Shown: piece after piece, positions 1 through 36,700 of the stretch
Numbering within the stretch: position 1 is the stretch's first letter
Layout: each line of letters begins with the position of its first letter
From: Limanda limanda
Taxonomy: Eukaryota > Chordata > Actinopteri > Pleuronectiformes > Pleuronectidae
DNA length: 64,000 nucleotides
Reading direction: 5' to 3'
Assembly (NCBI RefSeq): GCF_963576545.1
Contig: NC_083642.1
Span: 3,693,688-3,757,687 of the forward strand
Notes under the pieces: generated by a model
What the model was told of the DNA's origin: nothing
The model's database searches: none
What the model saw: only the letters and a program-made list of their open reading frames with translations
Position numbers and translations under genes: made by a program

Positions 1-732
1 GTTGCCAAGGAGATGATGGAAGAACGAGCAAATCTGTCTGCTCCCCAAAGAGACTGAAGCCTGTTCACACTTTCTCTCGCTCTCTCTCTCACTCTCTCAA
101 CCACTCAATCTAATGTGGGGGTAATGGGTAGTTATTAACTGTATATTAACTATTATATCGTTTGTAATAGTTACATGTGGATAACAGGGCAATAATTACT
201 GTTAAAAATGGTTATATACAATAATAACTCATACATTTTATATAGTAAGAGTGAGCTCTGTACAGAAGGAAACAGCAATGAGATTTAAATCCTCTGATAT
301 CTGATGGAGGTTTGAATTATATGATAGATTAATAAAACACAATCATCTTAAAGAAGTTAAATAATGAATAATAAAGAATTCAGATGGACGTTTGCACTCA
401 GATGTTTCTATAGAGGACGTTCTGTCTTGTATTTTTTTGAAGACATTTGAAGACGTCCCCACATGTCCAGACAAGCCTCCGAACAACTGAGGTGAAAAAA
501 TAAATAAAATGTCCACCTGAGGCGTCAGGTGAGACCACACGTGTGTCTGTGTGAGGGCGAGTGTGAAGGGCAGAGGTCGACCTGTCGCCAGGAGAATTAT
601 TTACAATATTGAATTGCGTTGTTTTTAAGACTTAAAATGAAGGATGGACCCAACGAAAATAAAAGCTTAGAAATACAAGAAATGCCACAGAATCCTTATT
701 GGACGAACAAAATTACTGGAAAGATACAGTGT

Positions 733-736
<4 letters not shown>

Positions 737-772
<36 letters not shown>
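737..772 (+). repeat. (TG)n microsatellite
   Basis: A 36-bp TG run. Confidence 0.9.
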
Positions 773-774
<2 letters not shown>

Positions 775-1484
775 GTGTGTCCATGCCTAAGGGGTTAAAA
801 CCATCAGTTGGTTTTCTCAGTATTGTCTGGTGTGTGGTGTGTCTTTGCGTGTGTGTGTGTGTGTGTTTTGGGGGGATGGGGGAGGAACTAATAAGCTTAA
901 CTGCCTCCCCCCTGCCTGTTTCACCCTTCACTGCCCTTCCTCCTCCTCTTCTTCCTCCCTCAGGCTCTGATGGCTGACTGAACAATGTTTAGTGTCTGTC
1001 TGAAGGAGCTAAATGGATAGGATGGCCATCCATCTCACACACTAACACACAGACACACACAGTGACACACAGACACACACAGGGTCCTCCTCTTTGTCTC
1101 ATCCTTGGTCAGAGAAATGAGGCGACATGTTTGTTTTTCAGCCCAGTTTGTGTTTAATATTCACGATTTAATTCCTCTGTTACTCTGATGCAGTCGCCAT
1201 GACAACAGAGGATGGAGTTGCATCAACACTTTGTCCATCTGAACACACTGCTGACATGTTGCTGCTGCTAACCGTCCATCATCACACTAAACATGAGAGA
1301 TTCGTCTGTGTGTACGACGTCAGGTTTAAAGAGCAGATCTTCAGTTCTGACCTGGAAAAGGAAACCGGCTCGTGAGAGTAAAATCAGCTGATTGTTCGGT
1401 GAAGTTCAGCATCAAACAACAAAGAAATGAACTCACAGACCCACACTACCAACTTTAGTTTTAACAAGACATCACTGTAGCCAT

Positions 1485-1690
1485 AGTTACGACTGGTCTC
1501 GTTGTAGTTTGAAAACTCTGGGTTGAGTTTCAGTCCGGACGAACAGAAACTGAGACGTTTGTAAACGTTGACTCTCACATTCTCTTCCGGATCCATGTTC
1601 TTACTTTTCACAATCACTGTTCCTCGTTTGTAATATTTGCAGAGTAGACAATCGACTTCCTGTTTACACCACATGACCAGAGTCCGCAAA
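1485..1690 (+). repeat. Dispersed repeat family 1, internal part
   Basis: AGTTTGAAAACTCTGGGTT, AGTCCGGACGAACAG, GTAAACG and a terminal TGTTTACACCACATGACCAG match the copy at 57188-57515 in order and orientation. Confidence 0.6.
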
Positions 1691-2792
1691 TATTAATTTG
1701 ACGAGTTTTAATGTTTGTTAGCGTGGAGATAACGTAAGAATAAAGAAGAAGATGCAGATAAACACATCAGTTGTGTTGTAATAATAAAACTCTTGATGTT
1801 TCAGTTGAGACGATTCGTTGTTAACTTCTAGTCTTCGTCGCTTCGCTCTCAGGAACTTTTCACTTCTGCAGCATCAAAGAGAAACTGGAGCAAAACATCA
1901 TTTTCACATTCGTCCACATTATTGAGAAAAGTCTGCAGGAGAGAAGCAGCGGCAGCTGGAAGTAACCTGAGCAGTTTGTGTGTGTTAGTGTGTGTTAGTG
2001 TGTGTGTGTCTGTGTGTGTGTGCGTGTGTGTATGAGGTGAAAGTGCAGGCTGGTGTTGAGTTTCAGGAGTTTCAGGCTCTAAGTGAATGAAAGCGAGCAG
2101 CAGACAGACGGAATGAGAACTGAATGATTCTGTGAACAGACGGAACAAGACTTCCTCTAAAAAAACATCGAACTCAAGGTCTCTGTTAAAATACAACTCA
2201 CAAATTAAAACCACGAAATTAATAATAATCATAATAATAAAAATTTCAAACAGCTGTTTTGAATCAATGTATTAACTCAACAGATCTGAAAGAGATTTAA
2301 TGTTTTTCTATAATCAAAATTAGGTTTATCAAATTAGAAACATTTTATTTTATCTTATTAAATAAACACATGTTACACAGTCACTTATCCGTCCGCGTAC
2401 TTTTGTCCACGTGATGTTTCTGAATCGGAGCGAAGCTTTAATCACCGAGTTGCAGTCAGTTAATACTCAGTGACAGTTTGTGGAGCCGCAGTTAACAGAG
2501 TAATGATAGTACTTAGCAGCTGTGTGTCTGTGTGTGTGTGTGTGTGTCTGTGTGTAATCAGATCCATTAGCAGAGTCATTGGTCATATAGCTGGTATGGC
2601 GGTTTGTGGGTGTGTGTGTGTGGGTGTATATGTGTATTAAAGGCTGATAATACCTGTCTTGAACACACACAAAGCACTCAAGCACACACACACACACACA
2701 AACACACACACATGCACACATGCACCCAGTCAGTATTATCTGTAATACAGTTGGTTTATCTCAGAGGAAATGGCAGCCTCACCCCCCCTGCA

Positions 2793-2793
<1 letters not shown>

Positions 2794-2829
<36 letters not shown>

Positions 2830-2859
2830 TGGACTGGACCACACATTTAATAGTTATTT

Positions 2860-2924
<65 letters not shown>
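2794..2924 (+). repeat. Two (CA)n arrays
   Basis: 2794-2828 and 2863-2924, separated by 34 bp of unique DNA. Confidence 0.9.
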
Positions 2925-2925
<1 letters not shown>

Positions 2926-3299
2926 GTGCACTCGCACACTCTCACAGACATGCACACAATACTCTGAGGTATTGCATGACATTGGAATTTCAGGCAGCTG
3001 GATGCAGGCCTGTGTGTGTGTGTGTGCATGTGTGTGTGCATGTGTGTGTGCATGTGTGTGTGTGCATGTGTGCGTGTGCACGTTGATATCAGGTTTCGAC
3101 GGCCGACCAGCAGAATAAACAGTGAAAAGGTTTGATTGTTTTTCTGCTGCAGAGCTTCAGTCTGATTGTGACTCATTTTAACACAAAGTCAAACCTGAAG
3201 AAACGTTTTCACGACTGATTCTTCAAACCTCAGCATTTTAATGGAGAGAGATTCACTGTGAAACTTCTGATCTGGATTGTTAAAAGAAATAAAAAAAGG

Positions 3300-3460
3300 G
3301 ACAGGTTTCCAATAAAGGAGGACAGAGAGAAGAAGGAAGTCAGAGAGAGAGATGGAAGAAAAGAAAGAAGATAGATAGAGAGAAGGGGGAGGACCGGAAA
3401 GAGAGGGGGACAGAAGGAAGGAAAGAAGGAAGGAGGAGAAGGAACAGAGGAGTTCTGTCT
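3300..3460 (+). repeat. Polypurine tract in plxna3 intron
   Basis: About 160 bp of GAGA/GGAAGG words. Confidence 0.8.
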
Positions 3461-4139
3461 TTCCTCAAACTGAACTTTCTCTTTCACTGACGTCGTCACA
3501 TGAATCACTTAAAGCGTAAAATCAGCAGATTTCCAGATGAAGTTCTGACTTGTGTTTGTTCATAAATTCATCTGAGAATAAAGTTCACGTCCAGTGGAAA
3601 GAAATTAGATCAGAAGTAATTTCATTTACACAAATAAACACAGTTTAAATCATTGAACAGTTTTATGAATCATAAACCGCAAAGACTCAATGTCTCTTTG
3701 TTTCGGGAAAGATTCAGAACTTCCAGCTGAATTTTCCTAATTTGACTCATTCATTCATTTTGTAACGGTTTAAATTTTCCTGTGAGTTTTAAAAACCTTT
3801 ATTATTTAACTGAATTTCTGCAGAGAAATGCAAAAAAAACTTGAAACTGAGTCAGTTACAGAGTGAGAGGTCAAAGGTCACATGTCAGGGAGAGAGAGAG
3901 TGTGTGTGTCTGTGTGTGTGCATCTGTGTGTGTTTCCTCGGGCTACGTACAGAACAAAGCTGGTGCTGACAGTTGGAAAACCACCCGGAGGTCAGATGTC
4001 AAAGGTCAGAGGTCATTTCCTCTGTGGCACTCGGCTCCTGTCTGAGGAGGTCTCACTCTGCCAGATTTTTCAGGGGTACCGTCACAAACAGACCCGTATC
4101 CCAGAATGCATTTCACATCATTGTGAAAGTGGTGAAGAT

Positions 4140-4700
4140 CCAGTGAGAAAGAGAAAGAGAGAAATTATGGTTTGTGAAGAAAGAAAAGGGAGCGAGAGAT
4201 TAAAGTTGACGAGGACGAGAAAGAGGGAGGGAGAAGATGCAAGGAAAATAGAGCGAGAGATGAACAAAGTGAGGGAGAACGGGAAGAAGGAATGGGGAGA
4301 AAAGGGGTGAGGAAGGAAAGAGGAAAATATAGAGAGAGGAAAAGAAGGAAGAGAGAGATATTGGAAAGAGGATGGAAAGAAAAAGAGAGACGAAGGAAGG
4401 GAGAGAAAGGGGATGAAGATGGAGAGATAAGAAAGGATGAGGGGTGGGAAGAGAAGGATGAAACAGAGAATTAAGGAAGGGTGAGAGAGAGGAAGAGAGA
4501 AAAGACGCAGGAAAAGGGGGAAGAGGGAAAGAATCCTGAAGGTAAGATAGAGAGAGCAAAAAGAAAAAGCGAAAGAAAGACAAACACAAACAAATCAAAA
4601 GAGAAAAACTAATAGTGGAAAAAGAAACTGAATAAAAAAAACAACAAAGAAGAGATGAAGAAAGTGGAGCGAGGGATGAAGGAGGAGGGAGTGTAGTTCA
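4140..4700 (+). repeat. Polypurine (GA-rich) tract
   Basis: About 560 bp with almost only A and G on the + strand (GAGAGA, GGAAAG, AAGAAA words). Open frames here are rich in K, E and R only because of base composition. Confidence 0.85.
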
Positions 4701-4762
4701 GAGTCTTCTCAGTGTGTTAATTAGCTGTCTGCTCGTTAAGCAGCCAAGCTTAATTAGAGCTG

Positions 4763-4765
<3 letters not shown>

Positions 4766-4832
<67 letters not shown>
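4766..4832 (+). repeat. (CA)n microsatellite
   Basis: A 67-bp CA array with one GA interruption. Another, shorter array lies at 4965-4993. Confidence 0.9.
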
Positions 4833-4836
<4 letters not shown>

Positions 4837-4962
4837 TTGAGGCAGCAGGTCTGACTTACATTCATTACACAATCCTGTTTCGGGAAGACACACACACACA
4901 CACTCAGCAGCAGAGCGAGGGAGGGGATGTTAAAGTAGGACACTGCAGCAGACACCGAACGC

Positions 4963-4995
<33 letters not shown>

Positions 4996-6155
4996 CTTCC
5001 TGACACAAATCGTTTCCTCGTCTTCAGCTGAATTTTTCCAAAACTTGGAAGAAAATGTCACGTTGAGTTTTTCATTCTGTGTTTTTGTCAGAATGTAAAC
5101 AGGAGTTTTGCAGTGATTCTGGTCTCATGGACTGGATGGAGCCAGGCTAACAGTTTCTACCTGCTTCCAGTCTTTGTGCTAAGCTAGGCTAACCCTGTCC
5201 TGGACCCATCTGCATCCTTAAAGACGAATAATTCATTTTTCTGTTGAACGAACATTTAAAGAGTAGATTTCACGTCGACCACTTTAACAATCTGCTCACT
5301 GCGTTTTCTAGTGTGTCTGTCTCACCTTCCTTCTTCTTTTCTCATCCTCTTTCATGTCTGTTCCCTCCCTCCTCTCTCTCTCCCACCCCCCCCCCTTCCC
5401 TTCCCTCCTCTTCCTCCTCTTCCTCGGTGGTGTTTTTCTGGGTCACACTCTGAGGGGGAGGTGGAGGTTTGGGGAGATTTGGGGGGAAATCTTATTTTAG
5501 TCGCTCCACATTTTCAAACCGATGATTCCTCTCATCATCAGCCCTCTGCAGCGTTTCACACAGTCACAGATATGATCTTCATCATTATCATCTTCATCAT
5601 CATCCCCATCGTCTATTTTTATGCAAATTGAAAACACGTTTGCTTCAGAGTGAGACCTCTCTGCAGCTGCTGGGAACATTCTCATGATATTTTCTGTGGA
5701 CGTGATTTAGGTGATTTTGATATTTTCCTCTGTCACCAGAACTGAAGGCTTGAAACTATCTTCCACCACAGAACCACAGAGTGCAGATGAGAAGTCAACA
5801 GGCTCAACGTCTGTGAGCTTTGTCATGTTGTTGATGTTTGGCTCAATTTAATAAGGAGGAGATTTCTAGAGGGAGTTCTGCATCAGTTTTATGAAAAAGA
5901 AAAGGTTGTTTTTGATTTGAAGAGGCAGGATAAAAAACTCTGAGGTGATGTTTGGTTCTGGAAGTTCTGACGGACACGAGTTCTGCAAGTTTTCTCAGTC
6001 ACAAATTTGTGTCTTTCCAGAATCTTGAGGAAACAGCTGTTGTCATATTTAACGTGTGCAGTATGTGTGTGTTACTGAAATGATGTTAGCTTTCCCCATT
6101 GTGTTTAATGGGAGTGTTAGCGCCCGGCTAACCAGCAGTTTTCCATGTGTTTCAG

Positions 6156-30221
<24,066 letters not shown>

Positions 30222-32200
30222 GAGGAGGAGAGGGACGAATGGACCGATGGACTGATGGACCGATGGGGGGGTGGACCGATGGGGGGTGGGGAGGATGAAT
30301 CGGAGGGGGGGGGACGTCGGAGCATTTTGTTTTTCTGAACTGTTTGACCAGTCAGCTGAGCGGCTCCGTGTTGGATGGAACTGACGGCCACAGCTCCGGT
30401 CCGTAGCAATCAATCCATCAGTAATTTATTTGTCAATGGACTGGTTGATTGATTTGACGGTTCACTGGCTGGCCGGGACCCAACTACCTCCCACTGGTGG
30501 GTTTTGGGGAAGAAAACCGATTTGGATAAATTCACAACATGACTTCAATGTGGGATCGTATGGAGTCATTTTGTGAAAACAAAGAAACCTTGATGCGTCA
30601 CTTGGTTTTGATTTTAATCTGCTGAAGGTGTAAAACGTGACTGTGGAAAAGCCTGGACACTGAAGACTGAGGCAGGTTTCACTCAACCAGGAAAGTGATG
30701 TCAGGACTTGAGGATTCCAAACCTGGTTTGGAGCTGTCTGGATTCTTGGTTGAAGAGCAAAAGGTCAAGTCAACTTTCTGTCAAAGCTTCAAACTTCACC
30801 TCAAAATACTTGGTCTGTTCTACAAATGAAGACATGATGTTACCTTGGAGATGTCATCACAAGTGTAACGAATCCAGGCTGAATATCCAAAGTTCAATCC
30901 AAGGCTGAGAGCAGAAGTTGGGCGTCTTACTGATGTCCTTACTTTGGACTCTTTTGCCCTCAGCCTGAAATCCTGAGCCTGTGAGAAGATCAGGTCGAGT
31001 TCTGAGATGCGTCAAAATCCAGTCCTCAGTTGGAATATCGGACCCAACCTGGAAGTTGCTTGAGAAGGATTTGTAAAGTTGTTTTAAGCTTTAATGGAAG
31101 AGAAGGAAGCAGATGAACTGACGTGGACTCGACCGAACCTTCGAGCTGCTCGGACTCAGAAGACCTGGAACAGGATTCATCTCTGCAGATCATTTGAGTC
31201 GACCTTGGGCTGTTCGGCCAAACCGTTTCAGGTTCTAGAAGTTTCTAAGTTTTAAATAACCACTCAATGTTGTTTCTCTGGACAATCACTCTGTACCACA
31301 GCACACTGAGCCCGATGCCTACCGACCGACCAGTTCCTGTGTCCATAAGCTCCTCCTCCTCTCCCATCTTCTTCTTTTCCTCTCCTTCCACCCTCTACTC
31401 CGGAGATTTCACCTCCTATTACTGCTCAACTTCATGTCACCTTCTTCTCTATCTTCCCTTCCTTTGTTTATTTTCCACCCCACCTCTTTTATTTAACCCC
31501 CCCCCCCCCCCCCCAACCCTGCTCCATCATTGGTCAGCCTTGCTGGCCTCTGGTCATTCTATTGGCCAGGAAGACTCTTTAGTAATTTACTGCCCGACCA
31601 ATCAAGACTGTGGATCTCAATTGTGAACAATTAATCAGAAATTAATTGGAAAAAAATACAGAATTGCGTTTTGAATACATTCCAGCACAGACACACAGGC
31701 AAGGTCTGTGAATAAGCAGGTTGACCCATTGATTACTGGAAGTTAAGAACTTCCAGAAGCGACTGATCTTCATTCAGGACCAGAACGACCTGGACGACGG
31801 GTTCTGGACTCAGCACCAGCTGGTGAACTTTGACGCTGGTTGGTGTTGATCATTTTATCGTCAGACCTTGCACATATACCCACATAGAGCCATGCTTTAC
31901 AGCGCCACGGTAACCGTGCCCAGGAGGAAATACTGTGCAGAGCTATAAGCCCAGTGCCATGTAAAGAACGGACCGGATCATGTCAGAACTGGACCGGACT
32001 TGGACCAAACCCAGAAACAACCCAGAATGGAGTTTTAACTGGACCGGACTCAAGAACTCTTAAGACTTGTGGCCATAATTGTACACAACAAAAAAAGAAA
32101 GATAATAATAATAATAATAATAATAATGATGATGATGATAAAGTATAAAATAATTAAAAAAGAAAGGAAAAAAATAAATATTAAAATGTTAACATGTAAT
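30222..32200 (+). other. plxna3: plxna3 3' UTR (end uncertain)
   Basis: No ORF with protein-like character follows the stop. The first AATAAA after it is at 32173-32178, in an A-rich stretch, and another is at 33631-33636; either could be the cleavage signal. The stretch contains G-runs at 30263-30312, a C17 run near 31498, and an (AAT)n/(GAT)n patch at 32103-32141. Transcript data would be needed to fix the end. Confidence 0.4.
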
Positions 32201-35200
32201 AAGAACTTTGTGGATATGACAGTTTGGATTTTACGGAGCTGAACTTGTATAGAAATGAAACGTTATGCTACATCAGAGTCTGGAGAAGAAGATGGAGAGC
32301 CAGGAGACGGAACCCCCTCCCCCCCCTCCCAGTGTCACACCAGGACCGACTCAACTGGATCCAAGTGGATTCATCCAGACTGAACGAGTCAGTTTGAACC
32401 TGACGGAGCTGAACTTCGGCTCGAGAGGAAAACAAACTGGACTTTTTGGCACTTTTTAGCCAAACTGGGTGTTTTTAAAGGGGCGTGTCACTTGCTGGAC
32501 GGAGGGTTGGCCTGGAGGGTCAGAGGTCGTCTGAAGGGTTAAATTGTTGCATGTTTGCTCGGGATGGAGTCTTTGTTTTAATGAGCTCCTCTACATCCTA
32601 AAGACGAATGATGGTGCTTTCACACTGCGGCTCGGTCTCAGATTTCAAACTGTGTCCAACGGAGGAATCGTACTTAACTCAAACAACTGAGCCCAGTGTG
32701 TAACGCTCCGAGTTCTCTGTATGAATGATGGTTACATGTCAGGTTGAGGACATTGTAACATGGCTGCACCCCTCCCCCCCCCCCCGTACACCTCTTTCTT
32801 TCTGTGGCAGAACATTTGCACTCGGCACAACTGAACCGTGGGTTTATCAGCTTTGAAGTCCGACAGTTGCTTCTGACCTTTTGAGGAAAACACACAAAAC
32901 TCATTTCTGACCAGCGAGGAAGAGTGGAGCCTCCACAGGTTTTCTGAATTCCACTGACAAAGTTTAGGATTTCTGTGTCTCCGTTTACACAACTCACAAG
33001 TCCGATGGCTAAACCAAAATGAGATATGTATATTACTTCAAACCCCCGTTTACCTCATGAGCATGAAATAGCTGCGACCAGGAAGTATTTTACTTCAATT
33101 TAAAAAGATATTAACAACACATCTGGTTTAAAAATCAGACTAAAATCTGAAGCGTTCACTAGTGTCCGTATGTTTTATGTTGTGTCTTCTGAATGTTCTG
33201 CCACAGCCGAAGCGTCTCTCTGGCTCTGAGCGACACCATGAAGCTGCAAAGCACCTTTTTTTCTTTCTTGATGTTCTATCACTGTCTTTTCAATCTTTGG
33301 GGCCAAAAGGACCCGAGTGAGGAAGAGGAGGAGGAAGGGTCCTGATAAAAGACTGCCTTTTAGATGATTAATTATAGAACAGGGAGGGAAGCCACTACCA
33401 TACCAATACCACTGTTCATCCAACGTGTGTGTGTCTGTGTGTGTGTCTCTGTGTGTGTGTGTAATCCTCTCACTGCTGCTGCTGTGCAAACTACCGTTAA
33501 ACCACTGATCATATCTGCAGCTCAATTAAAAAATCTTTTTCTTTGAGTTGAAATCACTCGATCGTTATCTTGACACTTTAAAAAACCTGCGATTGGATCT
33601 TTGCTCTCGATGAAAGAAGAAAAAAGTATAAATAAAAATGTTACAACCTGTAAACTCAAAGTCATCGAAAGGTGATAAATGGAGTCAAATTGTTCTGATC
33701 GCCGCTCTGATTGGAATCTTCCTCTGAGGAGGCGTGAGGAGAGGATGGCGAACGGGGGGGAGAGGGTTTCTGTCAACACGCTGGAGGGGGAGGAGGGGGA
33801 GGAAGAAACAAATCCTCAGGAAGGAAAGGGATTATGTACAGATGATGCAAAGGAGGAGGAAATCCCTGCTGCATGCTGAAAAGAGAGGAAGATGAGGAAT
33901 TACAGTCTCACTGCAGAGAGGAGGAAGAGTGAAGAGGGCTTATCACGAAAGAAGGTGAAGAGCAGGAGGAAAAATCCTGGTGTTCTCCAAATGCAGAGGA
34001 GAAATAGATGTTAGAGGAGAACGCAGAAGGATCATGATGAAAGAGGAGGTCAGATTTTGGTATGCTAAAGTGAGAGGCGGCAGGAGGAAGAGGAGGAGGA
34101 GGAGGAGGGATGGAAAGACACGCTGCTGGAATACTGAGAGCAGGAGAGAGGGAGGAGACAGAGAGAATACTGATCAGGGAGAAAAAGACGGAGACATCGT
34201 CATCCATCAAACCGGCCGAGGAAGGAAAGGTCTCCGAGAGGAGGAGGAGCAGAAACCGCTCCCAGTGCAGAGATCTGTAGGAGGACAGGAGGGATGAAGA
34301 GGAGAGGAGGAGAAAACAGGAGAATAAACAAGCTGCATGTGTTTGTTCAGGTTCGTTTTAGTTTCACATTGTAATTTAGGGACTAAAGAGTTTTGTCTAA
34401 CATGTGTTCGTCCTGTCATCAGTCTGAGGATCTCACACCTGATCAGGAGGTTCAGAGCAAACTGAAAACTCTGCAGGTCGGAAAACACAACGTTTCAACC
34501 AGATGAACTTCTGTAAAACTCGCTGGATGAGTCTGTGTTTTATTCTGATCAGTGAGCTGTCTCCACCTCCAACTCCAGCCGTCAGTGACCCTCTGAATTA
34601 TTAATATATTTAGATATCAACCTGATCCGAGCAAAGCAGAAAACAAAAAGGAGGAAGAAGATGAGAAAAACTGTTTAATTCTCTGTGGTTGGTTTTACAC
34701 GGTGGCAGCAGCAACATGTGTGTGTGTTTGTCTCAGTCTTGTTTAAACACACACAGACACACACACATTGTAACGTCATTCATCTTTTAAACACACACAG
34801 CTGGGAGGAGGTAACAGAGACTGATGTGGCTGGCGGGAGGGTCCAATCCAGTCTAATTCCTGGAACAGCAAACAAAACATTGGATTGATACCTTTTTTTT
34901 AGCTGCAGTGTACGTCCATCACGCCCCCCCCGCGCCAACACAAACACACACAGATTTCAACATTCTCCAGCATTGACATATTTATTGATTGTTTTTAATT
35001 TAATTTTTTTAATTTATTTTTTATGAGTTCTATTTATTGTGGGAGGATGTACACACGTTTATCAGAGAGATCAACATCAGATGTTTACTACACACACACA
35101 CACACACAATCATGTCATTATATATAACATGTAATATGAGCAGGTTTGGAAACGACCATTTACCATCGAAAGCTGAGACGTTAGTATCTAGTATTTATCT

Positions 35201-36700
35201 CAGGTTTCTTCTAAACGTTTAATCTTGTGTTGGAATGTGTTGTTTAATATTCCTGTTGTACCAAAGTGTTTTCTTTTTTAAATGATTAGTTTCAGTTAAA
35301 TTCATTTTAACGTCTGCAGACGAATCTCGAGCCGTAATCTGAGTCGAGGTCGCTGGTCGTTTCCCTTCCTGTCCATGTTCACGTCCATCGATCGGTCTGA
35401 TCGCTGAGGAGACGTTGGACAGATCGATCGATTTGAAAAACCCGTCGTCGCACTTTGTTCACGATCAGAACAGATCGTACGAATCGCTCGACTCCTCCGG
35501 CTCTGAATCCAGACGTGTTCTCCAGAGAGTCAGAGGGAGACGGGACGGAAACATCACAGAAACTGGGCTTTGTCATTTCAAACCAATGAAACTTTGTTTG
35601 GTTTGAAATGGATGATTTTCTAATTTCTCACTTGATATCAACAGGATATTAAGGATAATTGATTGATCTCTTATTGGTTGAATGGAAATCAGATCAATTC
35701 CCTTTTTCTACCCAATGGGAGATGATCAGAAATCCATTGAAGTGAGACGAGTTCAACCAGTGACTCAAATCAAAATCTCCCAAGCCCCTCCCACCCCTGC
35801 TGACTCCTGACTAACGATTGGTTGACTGACAGATGAGTCGAGCCGACAGCGAATCCCAGTGGGCGTCATTGTACCATAGAAACAGCGAATCACTGAACTC
35901 CCTGCCGACTTTAAACAGGGAGTCCGATGTCTTTATTGTACCATAATATGATTATTGTTATTATTACTATGATCATGATTATTATTATTCTGAGCAGGAG
36001 CTTCTCAGCTGCAGCGGGTTCGGGATCTAACGCGTTCAAATTAACTTTATCCGTACGCACTTTTCTGATTGTTAACAAACGCCAAACTCCCAGATCTCGC
36101 CAAGTCGCCCCCCCGCTCGGGTCCCGAGTCGCCGGCTGAGAAACGCTGCTCGAACAGGATCTGTGTCTTAGCTCATGATGGGATTGTTCATTCAGGCGTC
36201 AGGTCGCCGGCTTCGGGACGAGTCGAGACGATGAGTCTGCTGCGACGCCACAAACCGATGTCACTTTGTTCATCAACAAAACGCTAAATCAGTCAGAAAC
36301 TGGTCATTGCGATAAATCCCATTCAATGTTAATGTGGAATTAGCTTCACGTGATTGGATTCCTCTAACAGCGACGCCCCCTCGGCCTCGGAGCTAATCAC
36401 CGTACTGTCACTCCACGAGTCCTGGACGTCTCTGGTCCTTTTTGGAATCATGAAACTCGTTAGTCTCCCTGTGTTGAAACACTCACAGCTGTGATTGTAG
36501 TGACGTGGCAGCTCTCGTCCTCTCGACCTTCTCACGAAGCCGGTGACCCTCAGCGCCGCCGTTGATTCATCACTCAGCCTGAAAACCCAGAAAACACACA
36601 TCGCCTTGATTCAGCGCTTTCCAGGATGTAGTCAGGGCCCATTTTTTTGATACCATTTGCCATTGCCTTGTTTTTATTTTTTTATTTTTGTTGAGTTACA
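32201..36700. other. Intergenic stretch, no gene recognised
   Basis: It includes possible plexin 3' UTR extension, the polypurine block at 33720-34320, and a CpG-richer segment at 35300-36600 with 60-90-codon frames on both strands. None of these frames resembles a family I know. An alternative is an unannotated non-coding transcript. Confidence 0.4.
33720..34320 (+). repeat. Polypurine (GA-rich) tract
   Basis: About 600 bp of GAGGAGGA-type DNA downstream of plxna3, without a clear unit. Frames through it are composition artefacts. Confidence 0.8.

Larger units (their letters stand above)
1..6155 (+). other. plxna3: plxna3 intron (upstream of first visible exon)
   Basis: I found no exon-like ORF here. 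The stretch holds microsatellites (TG near 737-772; CA at 2794-2828, 2863-2924 and 4766-4832), a dispersed-repeat relic at 1485-1690, polypurine DNA at 3300-3460 and 4140-4700, and CT-rich DNA at 5320-5430. It is probably intronic because the plexin reading frame enters the window at 6156 in phase 0. Confidence 0.6.

Noticed and set aside
699..3176. Frames rich in His-Thr or Val-Cys
   Set aside because: These are translations of CA/TG microsatellites. The same applies to all similar frames across the window.
4200..4598. Ser/Leu/Phe-rich minus frame and Lys/Arg/Glu-rich plus frame
   Set aside because: Base composition of the polypurine tract explains both.
1..6155. Search for further sema-domain exons
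   Set aside because: No open segment with flanking splice sites resembled the sema domain; the exon before 6156 must lie outside the window or was missed.
35379..36601. Short frames in a CpG-richer intergenic segment
   Set aside because: No family resemblance, no splice-consistent partners and no clear poly(A) context. A non-coding transcript cannot be excluded.
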